DNA of 11,913 bases, from positions 1 to 11,913 of the forward strand of contig JAJYDP010000092.1 of NCBI GenBank assembly GCA_021777365.1, written 5' to 3'. This document shows, piece after piece, positions 6,036 to 11,913 of the stretch. Below the pieces are notes generated by a model. The model had not been told where the DNA came from and searched no databases. It saw nothing but the letters and a program-made list of their open reading frames with translations. Position 1 is the stretch's first letter. The number at the start of each line of letters is the position of its first letter. The translations under genes were made by a program, and so were the position numbers. This stretch comes from Chloroflexota bacterium (GTDB lineage: Bacteria > Chloroflexota > Limnocylindria > Limnocylindrales > CSP1-4).

Positions 6036-7445
6036 ATGCGCACCCCCGACTGGCGGCCCGCGCTCCAGGTCGCCCACGACGCCGCCCTCGACTGGCTGGA
6101 GCATCTTTCCGAGCGCCCGATCCGGCCGGAGCGGTCGTACCAGGCGATGCTGGACGTCTTCAGCGGACCCGTGCCCGACGTGGGAGAGGCATCCGAGCGC
6201 GTGGTGGCGTCGCTCGCCGAGGCGGCCCGCCCGGGGCTGATGGCGATGAACCACGCGCGATTCTTCGGCTGGGTCATCGGCGGAGCGATGCCGGCCGGGG
6301 TCGCGACCGACTGGCTGGTCGCGGCATGGGACCAGAACACCGCCGGGGGCGAGCCCACCCCGGCGATGTCGGCGATGGAGGCGACGACGGCAGGCTGGCT
6401 GCTGGAGCTGCTCGATCTGCCGCGCTCGGCATCGGTGGGGTTCGTCACGGGTGGGCAGATGGCGAACCTGGTGTGTCTCGCCGCGGCCCGCGAACGCGTG
6501 CTCGCCGATGCCGGGTGGGACGTCGCCGCAAACGGGCTCATCGGGGCACCGGCGGTCACCGTCCTCGTCGGCGACTACGTCCATCACACGGTCGGCAAGG
6601 CGCTGCGGATCCTCGGTCTCGGGGAGGGACGCGCCGTCCGGGTGGCGACCGACCCGCGCGCCCGCATGCGCCCCGACGCCCTGCGGTCCGCGCTCGCCGC
6701 CGTCAACGGGCCGACGATCGTCTGCGCGCAGGGCGGAGAGGTGAACACCGGCAGCGTCGACCCGATCGCCGAGATCGCCGACATCGTGGCCGAGCACCGT
6801 CGTGCCAACCCGGCATGGCTTCACGTCGACGGCGCGATCGGGCTCTTTGCCCGGACCTCGCCCAGGCTGGCGCCGCTGCTCCGCGGCGTGGAGCGGGCCG
6901 ACTCGTGCTCGACGGACGCGCACAAGTGGCTGAACACTCCCTTCGACTGCGGGATCGCCATCGTGGCGGACGCTGAGGCCCACCGGCGGGCGATGACGCT
7001 CCACGCGGACTACCTGCCCCCGATCGGCTCGGCACGCGATCCGATCGACTGGAACCCCGAGATGAGCCGGCGAGCGCGGGCGGCGGCGGTGTACGCCACG
7101 ATCCGCCAGCTCGGCCGGACCGGGATCGCGGAGATGGTCGAGCGGGATTGCGCCATGGCGCGACGCATCGCGGACAGCCTCCGACGGGTCGATGGGATCG
7201 AGGTCCTCAATGAGGTGCAACTCAACCAGGTGCTGGTTCGCTTCCGGGATCCGGCGGGTGTCGACGACGACGCCCACACGACGCTAGTGCTGCAGCGGGT
7301 CCAGGACGGTGGCCTCGCGTATCCGACGCCCACGACGTGGAACGGCAGGGCAGCCCTGAGGATCTCCGTGTGCAACTGGTCGATCGAGGAATCCGACGCG
7401 GACCTGGCGGTGGCGGCCCTGGTCGAGGCGCACGCTGTCACCTGA
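6036..7445 (+). CDS. PLP-dependent group II amino-acid decarboxylase family protein
   Basis: The 469-residue protein belongs to the pyridoxal-phosphate fold-type I decarboxylases related to aromatic-L-amino-acid and tyrosine decarboxylases. K297 in STDAHKWLN is the Schiff-base lysine. D265 in HVDGAIGLFA contacts the pyridine nitrogen, and H184 in HHTVGKA is the likely ring-stacking histidine. VTGGQMANL (137-145) occupies the phosphate-binding position usually read as TSGGTEANL, and NHARFFGWV (72-80) replaces the usual HP-x-F-F segment. The C-terminal small domain, with ISVCNW near the end, appears complete. The ATG at 6036 is supported by the -10 box directly before it and by the lack of an alternative. 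It is transcribed divergently from the stress operon and no pathway partner is adjacent. The substrate is unknown. Such enzymes make amines from aromatic acids, but some members act as lyases or deaminating synthases. Confidence 0.9.
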   Translation: MRTPDWRPALQVAHDAALDWLEHLSERPIRPERSYQAMLDVFSGPVPDVGEASERVVASLAEAARPGLMAMNHARFFGWVIGGAMPAGVATDWLVAAWDQNTAGGEPTPAMSAMEATTAGWLLELLDLPRSASVGFVTGGQMANLVCLAAARERVLADAGWDVAANGLIGAPAVTVLVGDYVHHTVGKALRILGLGEGRAVRVATDPRARMRPDALRSALAAVNGPTIVCAQGGEVNTGSVDPIAEIADIVAEHRRANPAWLHVDGAIGLFARTSPRLAPLLRGVERADSCSTDAHKWLNTPFDCGIAIVADAEAHRRAMTLHADYLPPIGSARDPIDWNPEMSRRARAAAVYATIRQLGRTGIAEMVERDCAMARRIADSLRRVDGIEVLNEVQLNQVLVRFRDPAGVDDDAHTTLVLQRVQDGGLAYPTPTTWNGRAALRISVCNWSIEESDADLAVAALVEAHAVT

Positions 7446-7489
7446 ACCGCGCCACTGCCCGATCACCCGCCGGGTACTCAGCGCGTGGA

Positions 7490-7663
7490 TCAGGGCGCGA
7501 CGTCGCGGTGGCGCATCCCCCATCCGCGGCCGGGGGGGATGGCGTCGCCGGGCAGATAGCCGATCCGGCGGTGGATCGCCACCGCCTCGCGGGCGGTGTC
7601 GAGGCCGAACACCCGGGCGCGTCCGCTCGTGGGGCGGATCAGGTCGAGCAGGACGCGGGTGGA
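7490..7663 (-). pseudogene. remnant of an ABC transporter ATP-binding protein
   Basis: In one minus-strand frame, VLLDLIRPTSGRARVFGLD and REAVAIHRRIGYLPGD (7544-7663) match the stretch just after the Walker A motif of ABC-2-type drug or antibiotic exporter ATPases. There the family usually reads LLLDLIRPTSG, then GYLPGD or GYLPGE. Everything before it, including Walker A, is missing, and so are the signature motif and Walker B after it. The frame loses homology near 7543, next to a run of seven Gs (7532-7538), and stops at 7490. The fragment begins exactly where the decayed TetR frame ends. It cannot encode a working ATPase. Confidence 0.75.
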
Positions 7664-8244
7664 GAGTCGCACCGTCCATGAGCCCGAGCGACTCGGCAGG
7701 GACGCCCAGGATTCGCTCGAACGCATCCACGTGGGCCGCGACGGTGCGCTCGACGTCCTCGAAGGAAACGGCGTTGGCCTGTCGGGCGAGGTAGAGCTGG
7801 CTGGCCACCTCATTGAGCCCCAGGATGAGCGAGACAAGGACGTTCGCTGCGCCCTCGGGAGAGCTCAGGGAGAACGCACCCTCTGCGGCACCTAGCCGCA
7901 GGACCGTCACCAGCAGGGGCGTGAGGCGGACCGTCACGGCACGTCGGATGGGCGATGCCGGAGAAGACCGCTTTGAGCTGCTCAGGGGCGGACAGGTGCG
8001 GGTCGGTGGCGATCGGCGCGACCGTCCCCGTCGCGACCTCCACCATGCGCTCCACCACGGCCGCCAGGAACGCCCCCTTCGAGTCGAAGTAGTGGTAGAA
8101 GGCGCCCTTCGACGCACCGAGCTCGTCGATGACGTCCCGGATGCTCAGCTGCTCGTAGCCCCTGGAGGCGATGAGGCGCAGCGCGGCGTCGACGAACGCG
8201 TCTCGTCGCACCGCATGGGTCTCGGGGTTCAAGGTGCGGGGCAT
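7660..8244 (-). pseudogene. TetR/AcrR-family regulator, internally deleted and frameshifted
   Basis: From the ATG at 8244 the first 98 residues are a good TetR N-terminus: helix-turn-helix at about 30-57 with LSIRDVIDELGASKGAFYHY and FDSKGAFL. At about 7950 the frame breaks after VFSGIA. The next frame continues the ligand-binding domain with RRAVTVRLTPLL, then SLILGLNEVASQLYLARQAN and VERTVAAHVDAFERILG, ending near GLMDGATL. In homologues I recall, about 30 residues (an RWKAERK...VREKL segment) separate these two halves. This is therefore a deletion of roughly 90 bases with a length leaving remainder 2 modulo 3, not a simple one-base error. The 3' end is fused to the ABC ATPase scrap with no stop of its own. 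The intact promoter-like upstream region suggests recent decay. The truncated DNA-binding half could still be made. Confidence 0.8.
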
Positions 8245-8253
8245 GTGTTTCCA

Positions 8254-8259
8254 ATAATA
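8254..8259 (-). promoter_or_regulatory. -10 box of the decayed tetR gene
   Basis: TATTAT on the minus strand ends nine bases before the ATG at 8244, so the transcript would have a leader of only two or three bases. Just upstream lies CCG-N5-CGG (within ACCGACTGCCGGACT, about 8261-8275), a possible TetR operator half-site pair. Confidence 0.4.
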
Positions 8260-8356
8260 AACCGACTGCCGGACTATCGTACCGGCCCCGTCAACGTGCG
8301 GGCGTCCTTGATCCGACCGGTGCACGACACCGGCCCGAGGGGCCAACGCACGCTGC

Positions 8357-8620
8357 TCAGCCTCCGGCAACCGCCGGCAGTACGTGGACCACGGCCCGGT
8401 CGGTGACGGCGCTGGCAAGGTCGGCCGGCTCGCCATCGACGTAGACGTTGATGAACTCCCGGAGGACCGGGCCCGGATCGCACAGCCGGTCGCGCATGCC
8501 CGGCCACCGCGCGTCGAGCGCGTCCACCAGCTCGCGGACCGTTCTGCCCTCGGCCGTGACCCGCCGTTCCGCGGCCGGGAAGAGCGCGATCAGCGAGCGG
8601 GGGAGCACGACCACCGCCAT
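8357..8620 (-). CDS. MoaD/ThiS-family ubiquitin-like sulfur-carrier protein
   Basis: The 87-residue product has the beta-grasp layout of MoaD/ThiS. It has a first strand (VVVLPRSLIALFP), a helix after the TVRELVDALDARWPGM segment (27-42), a FINVYVDGEPA strand pair, and a C-terminus of VHVLPAVAGG. The terminal Gly-Gly is the site that an E1-like enzyme adenylates and converts to a thiocarboxylate, so it is competent as a sulfur donor or protein modifier. The ATG at 8620 lies only 12 bases after the stop of the upstream propeller gene, and no clear ribosome site is seen, so coupled translation is likely. No molybdopterin or thiamine gene and no E1 enzyme is nearby, which argues against a housekeeping MoaD. 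The partner is probably the adjacent propeller protein (inference). Confidence 0.85.
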   Translation of the reverse strand: MAVVVLPRSLIALFPAAERRVTAEGRTVRELVDALDARWPGMRDRLCDPGPVLREFINVYVDGEPADLASAVTDRAVVHVLPAVAGG

Positions 8621-8632
8621 CGCGTGTTCGGG

Positions 8633-9727
8633 CTACGCTCGGGCGTCGACCAGTGCCGTCTCGACCGACAGCACGGGCGGCAGCAGGTCCGCGATGCGGC
8701 GCCATCGCCGACCCTCGTCGGCGCTCGCGAAGACCTGGCCCGTGCTGGTACCCAGGTAGATCCCGAACGGGTCCAGCGCGTCGGTCGCCATCCCCTCGCG
8801 CAGCACGCCCAGGTAGGCGTGCTCCTGCGGCAGCCCCTCGCGCAGGTCGCTCCAGGTGGCGCCGCCGTCGGACGTGCGCCAGACGGCCATCCGCCCGTCG
8901 GGCACGAAGCGACCGCGATCGGCTCCGTTCAACGGGACGGTGAACACGGTATCCGGGTCGGCCGGATGCGCGACCATGGGAAACCCGAAGGTGGACGGCA
9001 GCCCCTCATCGAGGCAGCTCCAGGTCCGGCCGGCGTCGTCGCTGCGGTACGTCCCGCAGTGGTTCTGCTGATACAGCCGGTCCGGGCGCCCCGAGGCGAG
9101 CACCATCTTGTGGACGCACTGGCCGGTCTCCGGATACCGGTCCGGCAGGAAGTCGGCGCGCACGCCACGGTTGCGGGCCTCCCAGGTGATGCCGCCGTCT
9201 TCGCTCGCGAAGCAGCCCACCGCCGAGATGCCCACCCACAGGCGGGCGGGGTCTGCCGGGTGCGCCAGGATGGTGTGGCAGATCAGGCCGCCGTTGCCCG
9301 GCGCCCAGCTCTCGCGCGTGGGGTGGCCCGACAGCCCCTCCACGTGGGCCCAGCTGGTGCCGCCGTCCTCCGAACGAAACAGGCCCGCCGGTTCGACCCC
9401 CGCATAGAGAACGCCGTGGGCCGGCGTCAGGTGCCACACCGAGCGCATCTTCGGTCCCGCGTCGCCGTACGTCAGGCCGGCGGACGAGTGCGTCCAGCTC
9501 GCACCCAGGTCGTCGCTGCGCCACACCGCCGCCCCGAACCAGGGGCTCCCGCCGCCCGCGTAGACGGCGCCCGTGGCGGGATCGTGGCACACGTGGTTGA
9601 TCGGCCACCCCTCGCAGAGCGGCCCGCGGAGGCGCCACGCCCCGCTGGCCTCCCGGCGGGACGCGTCGGCCTCCAGGATGAAGGCCCCCTTCTTCGTGCC
9701 CAGCAGGACGAGCAGTCGACGATCCAT
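8633..9727 (-). CDS. six-Asp-box beta-propeller (sialidase-like/BNR repeat) protein
   Basis: The 364-residue protein is a beta-propeller with six Asp-box (BNR) repeats: SDDLGASW (71-78), SEDGGTSW (119-126), SEDGGITW (175-182), SDDAGRTW (229-236), TSDGGATW (285-292) and SADEGRRW (335-342). It has no signal peptide or membrane segment, so it is probably cytoplasmic, unlike secreted sialidases. The catalytic Tyr/Glu and Arg-triad pattern of true sialidases is not evident. Clustered His/Cys pairs occur at conserved-looking places: NHVCH (44-48), CH (150-151), CVH (204-206) and NHCG (222-225). The start at 9727 gives MDRRLLVLLGTKKGAF, the usual family N-terminus, with GGGAGG 11 bases before it. 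An ATG at 9769 overlapping an upstream stop is the alternative. It forms an operon with the MoaD-like gene 12 bases downstream. The biochemical role is unknown. Confidence 0.88.
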   Translation of the reverse strand: MDRRLLVLLGTKKGAFILEADASRREASGAWRLRGPLCEGWPINHVCHDPATGAVYAGGGSPWFGAAVWRSDDLGASWTHSSAGLTYGDAGPKMRSVWHLTPAHGVLYAGVEPAGLFRSEDGGTSWAHVEGLSGHPTRESWAPGNGGLICHTILAHPADPARLWVGISAVGCFASEDGGITWEARNRGVRADFLPDRYPETGQCVHKMVLASGRPDRLYQQNHCGTYRSDDAGRTWSCLDEGLPSTFGFPMVAHPADPDTVFTVPLNGADRGRFVPDGRMAVWRTSDGGATWSDLREGLPQEHAYLGVLREGMATDALDPFGIYLGTSTGQVFASADEGRRWRRIADLLPPVLSVETALVDARA

Positions 9728-9765
9728 CGCGATCCCAGCCTCCCGCGGCCGTCCCGCCGCGCGGC

Positions 9766-9972
9766 TCATCGCGTCGGGGACGGCGACCGATCGTGCGACG
9801 ATAGCACGCTCCGCGGGCTCGACGCAGCACGGGAGGGCGCCCTGAATGGGTCGGCGAAGTACTCGGTGTGCCGCGTCAGTCGGCCGTCGCGGAACTCCAG
9901 GACGCCGCTCTCGGCGGCATGACGCAACCGATCCAGGGCCTCACGATTCCGCTGCCCGCTGATGACATCCAA
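9766..9972 (-). pseudogene. C-terminal remnant of a SnoaL-like protein
   Basis: This minus-strand frame (stop before it at 10009-10011, only a TTG at 9972 as start) contains GVLEFRDGRLTRHTEYFADP (about 9844-9906). It resembles the last strands of SnoaL-like/NTF2-fold proteins, where reads like FRDGRI-R-TEYFADPF are common. The preceding 20 residues and the following Ser/Arg-rich tail do not fit the family, and two thirds of the fold is missing. It ends in TGA at 9766-9768, overlapping an ATG at 9769 in the frame of the propeller gene. The short match makes the family call tentative. Confidence 0.4.
9798..9806 (-). promoter_or_regulatory. possible extended -10 promoter of the propeller-MoaD operon
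   Basis: TGCTATCGT on the minus strand combines a TANNNT -10 box with the TGn extension. Transcription would begin near 9791, about 64 bases before the ATG at 9727. No recognisable -35 box lies 17 bases upstream. Confidence 0.3.
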
Positions 9973-10329
9973 GCCTCCCGTTCCTCCACCTTGCGCGGGG
10001 CTGGGGCCCTACCGGACACCCTCGCGCATTGGGGTCGCGCCGATGAGCTGACCGACGCACCCGGCCGAGCGCGCCGAGATCCCGATCGGGCGCACTGTGG
10101 GGCTCACCGAGTATGCGCCGCAGGGTGCATTGGAGCTGCGGCACCTCGACCTGCCGACCGCGGCAGCTGCGCCGATCGACCCCTCGGCAACGGCGCGGCC
10201 CTCGCGGTTCGTTCGGACAGGTAGGACGATTGGGCTATCGGGTAGGAGCTCTGCCCTGTTGCGTCGACACACCGCCAACGTCCAACATGTGGGGACCGTA
10301 GTGGGCACAAGGACAGGCGGACGGCAGGG
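9973..10329. other. gene-poor spacer with decayed sequence
   Basis: No intact gene, RNA gene or array is visible here. Reading frames on both strands are short or antisense to the kinase gene. The stretch holds a 10-base palindrome CCCGATCGGG (10081-10090), the possible dehydrogenase scrap at 10097-10159, and the leader of the kinase gene. In the kinase frame, stop codons at 10222-10224 and 10243-10245 fix the upstream limit of that gene. Confidence 0.6.
10097..10159 (+). pseudogene. possible N-terminal scrap of an MDR-family dehydrogenase
   Basis: Beginning at a GTG, the frame reads TEYAPQGALELRHLDLPT. This lines up without gaps to the typical opening of zinc-type or quinone-oxidoreductase-like medium-chain dehydrogenases (TEYG-P-x-x-LELR-x-x-DLPT). 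Homology stops after about 20 residues and no Rossmann-fold region follows. The match is to a remembered consensus and is short, so chance is not excluded. Confidence 0.25.
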
Positions 10330-11913
10330 ATGAGGGAACGGCAGCGTCCGAGACAGGCCCCCCGTGCGATCGAGGAGCGGTTCCGCACCGCGCTCGACAC
10401 GATGCCCGATCCGTTCGCCATCCACACGGCGATCCGCGACGAGACCGGTTGGATCGTCGACTTCAGCATCGACTACGTCAACGAGGCGACGGCCAACTTC
10501 AACGGCCTGTCGGCCGAGCAGCAGACGGGACGCCGGCTGCTCGAGCTGTTCCCGGCGGTGCGCGATGGGGGTCTTTTCGATGCGTTCGTCCGCGTCGTGG
10601 AGACCGGCCAGCCGTTCGCGCAGGAGTCGGTCGTCTACGACGACCCGCACGCCGGCGGGCCCCCCATCCGCTCGGTGCTCGACATGCGGGCGGTCAAGTT
10701 CGGCGACGGGTACATCGTGTCCTCCCATGACGTCACCGCCCGTGCCCGAGCAGAGCAGGCGCTCCACGCTACCGAGGAGCGCTACCGCACCCTCGTCGAG
10801 CAGTCCTCTGACGCCACCTTCGTGCTCGACGCCGCTGGCCGGGTCGTCGACACCAACCTGGCTAGCGAGCAACTCCTTGGGTATGCGCAGAGCGCGCTCC
10901 TGGGTCGCCGCTGGGACGATCTCCTCGCGCCCGAGGACCTGGCCGCTCACCCGCTCCACTTCGCCGACCTGCGGGCGGGCAGGACGCTTCGCTTCGAGCG
11001 CCAGCTACAGCACGCAGACGGCACGGCCATCCCGGTGGAGCTAAGCGCGAAGATGCTCCCCGATGGGCGCTTCCTGGAGATTGCCCGCGACATCCGCGAG
11101 CGCAAGGGCGCCGAGGAGGAGCTGCGCCGGACGACGCAGCTCCTCGCGCTGATGTACGAGAGCGTGGCGGACGTCATCTTCCTGCTGGCGGTCCAGCCCG
11201 GCGACGTGTATCGCTTCGAGTTCGTCAACCGAGCCTTCCTGGCCGCGACCGGCCTGGCGCGAGAGCAGGTTGTCGGGCGGCGTGTGGAAGATGTCTTGCC
11301 GGAGAGTTCGCACGCCCTCGTCCTCGGCAATTACCGTCGAGCCATCGAGGAACGGCGGCGCGTGGACTGGGAGGAAGTGGCCGTCTATCCGGCCGGCACC
11401 AAGGTCGGGGAAGTCAACGTGGTGCCTGTCTTCGACGCTACAGGGCGATGTACGCGCCTCATCGGGGCGGTCCACGACGCCAGCGAGCGCCGGCAACTCG
11501 AAGGACAGCTGCTCCAGGCCCAGAAGATGGAGGCAATCGGGCAGCTCGCCGGGGGAATCGCCCACGACTTCAACAACCTCCTCACCGCCATCCGTGGCTA
11601 CGCCGAGCTGCTGCGCCGGAACCTGCCGAGCGACGACGAGGAGAACCGTGCCGACATCGACCAGGTGGTGTCGGCGGCCGATCGAGCCGCGGCGCTCACC
11701 CGCCAGCTGCTGGCCTTCAGCCGCCGCCAGGTCCTGCAGCCCAAGGTGCTTGACCCGGCGGAGGTCGTGGAGGGCATCGCCCCCATGCTGCGCCGGCTCC
11801 TGGGCGAGCACATCGAGCTCACCACGCACACGGCGCCCGACCTGGGCTGGGTGCGGGTCGATCCGAGTCAGCTCGAGCAGGTGATCGTCAACCTGGCGGT
11901 GAACGCGCGCGAC
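10330..11913 (+). CDS. soluble multi-PAS sensor histidine kinase (partial, runs off the window)
   Basis: The 528 visible residues form a cytoplasmic sensor kinase without transmembrane segments. PAS domains lie at about 15-140 (divergent, with VDFSIDYVNEATANF), 148-265 (ERYRTLVEQSSDATFVLD) and 268-395 (SVADVIFLL, RFEFVNRAFLAATGL). The dimerisation/phosphoacceptor domain follows, with KMEAIGQLAGGIAHDFNN carrying H412 as the phosphorylated histidine, then LTRQLLAFSRRQVLQP. The ATPase domain begins before the end, and the N-box NLAVNARD (521-528) is reached at the last base. G boxes and any receiver domain lie beyond the window. This H-box and layout are typical of kinases that often carry a C-terminal receiver. 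The ATG at 10330 is the only usable start after the in-frame stop at 10243-10245; the ribosome site is weak (GGCGG, nine bases before). The signal sensed is unknown. Confidence 0.92.
   Translation, partial: MRERQRPRQAPRAIEERFRTALDTMPDPFAIHTAIRDETGWIVDFSIDYVNEATANFNGLSAEQQTGRRLLELFPAVRDGGLFDAFVRVVETGQPFAQESVVYDDPHAGGPPIRSVLDMRAVKFGDGYIVSSHDVTARARAEQALHATEERYRTLVEQSSDATFVLDAAGRVVDTNLASEQLLGYAQSALLGRRWDDLLAPEDLAAHPLHFADLRAGRTLRFERQLQHADGTAIPVELSAKMLPDGRFLEIARDIRERKGAEEELRRTTQLLALMYESVADVIFLLAVQPGDVYRFEFVNRAFLAATGLAREQVVGRRVEDVLPESSHALVLGNYRRAIEERRRVDWEEVAVYPAGTKVGEVNVVPVFDATGRCTRLIGAVHDASERRQLEGQLLQAQKMEAIGQLAGGIAHDFNNLLTAIRGYAELLRRNLPSDDEENRADIDQVVSAADRAAALTRQLLAFSRRQVLQPKVLDPAEVVEGIAPMLRRLLGEHIELTTHTAPDLGWVRVDPSQLEQVIVNLAVNARD

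Noticed and set aside
5886..7277. 463-residue open frame on the minus strand
   Set aside because: It is antisense to the PLP decarboxylase, with no recognisable domain and no ribosome site.
9380..9410. GGTTCGACCCCC, resembling a tRNA T-arm
   Set aside because: It lies inside the propeller coding sequence, and no acceptor stem, D-arm or anticodon arm can be built around it.
8633..9727. Calling the propeller protein a sialidase enzyme
   Set aside because: Asp-boxes are structural. The catalytic residues of sialidases and a secretion signal are not seen, so only the fold is assigned.
8384..9922. 512-residue open frame on the plus strand
   Set aside because: It is antisense to the MoaD-like and propeller genes, both of which have clear motifs; the composition is shadow-like.
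10009..10959. 316-residue open frame on the minus strand
   Set aside because: It covers the kinase's first PAS domains in antisense and shows no domain of its own.
10364..11044. 226-residue plus-strand frame rich in Ser, Arg and Thr
   Set aside because: This is the +1 shadow of the kinase gene. The true frame has PAS domains and the H-box and stays open to the window end.
1..11913. CRISPR array, insertion sequence, attachment site or prophage
   Set aside because: No regularly spaced repeats, transposase, integrase or terminal inverted repeats were seen by reading both strands.

Overview
This is a very GC-rich window (roughly 70% G+C by eye) with dense genes on both strands, several GTG starts, and at least one promoter whose -10 box sits directly before the ATG. 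No 16S gene or other decisive marker is present. The gene set and protein sequence style fit a soil or freshwater Chloroflexota lineage (Limnocylindria-like) or an actinomycete. That assignment is inference only.

Layout, left to right. A beta-CASP metallo-beta-lactamase nuclease (241-1893, +) stands alone. A MarR repressor and a 14-helix DHA2/EmrB-type efflux pump (2001-4264, +) form a drug-resistance operon behind an unusually good sigma-70-type promoter. A perfect 12-bp hairpin separates them from a convergent minus-strand group. In transcription order that group is a universal stress protein, methylglyoxal synthase, an 86-residue acidic protein and a 55-residue basic protein; the last two are tightly coupled (GTGA overlap). 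Divergent to it is a group II PLP-dependent decarboxylase (6036-7445, +), predicted to be made from a leaderless mRNA.

The stretch 7490-8244 (-) is gene wreckage. A TetR repressor has lost about 30 internal residues with a frameshift. Its 3' end is joined directly to a 40-residue piece of an ABC-transporter ATPase. This looks like the remains of a TetR-ATPase-permease operon shrunk by deletions. Upstream of it on the same strand, a six-Asp-box beta-propeller protein and a MoaD/ThiS-like protein ending in Gly-Gly form a compact two-gene operon (8357-9727). This is the best candidate here for an under-described system.

From 9728 to 10329 there is no intact gene. It holds a putative promoter for the propeller gene, the C-terminal remnant of a SnoaL-like protein (-) and a possible N-terminal scrap of a medium-chain dehydrogenase (+). 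The window closes inside a soluble sensor histidine kinase with three PAS domains (10330 onward, +), cut at its N-box by the window edge.

Many long open frames antisense to these genes are GC-driven shadows and are not annotated.
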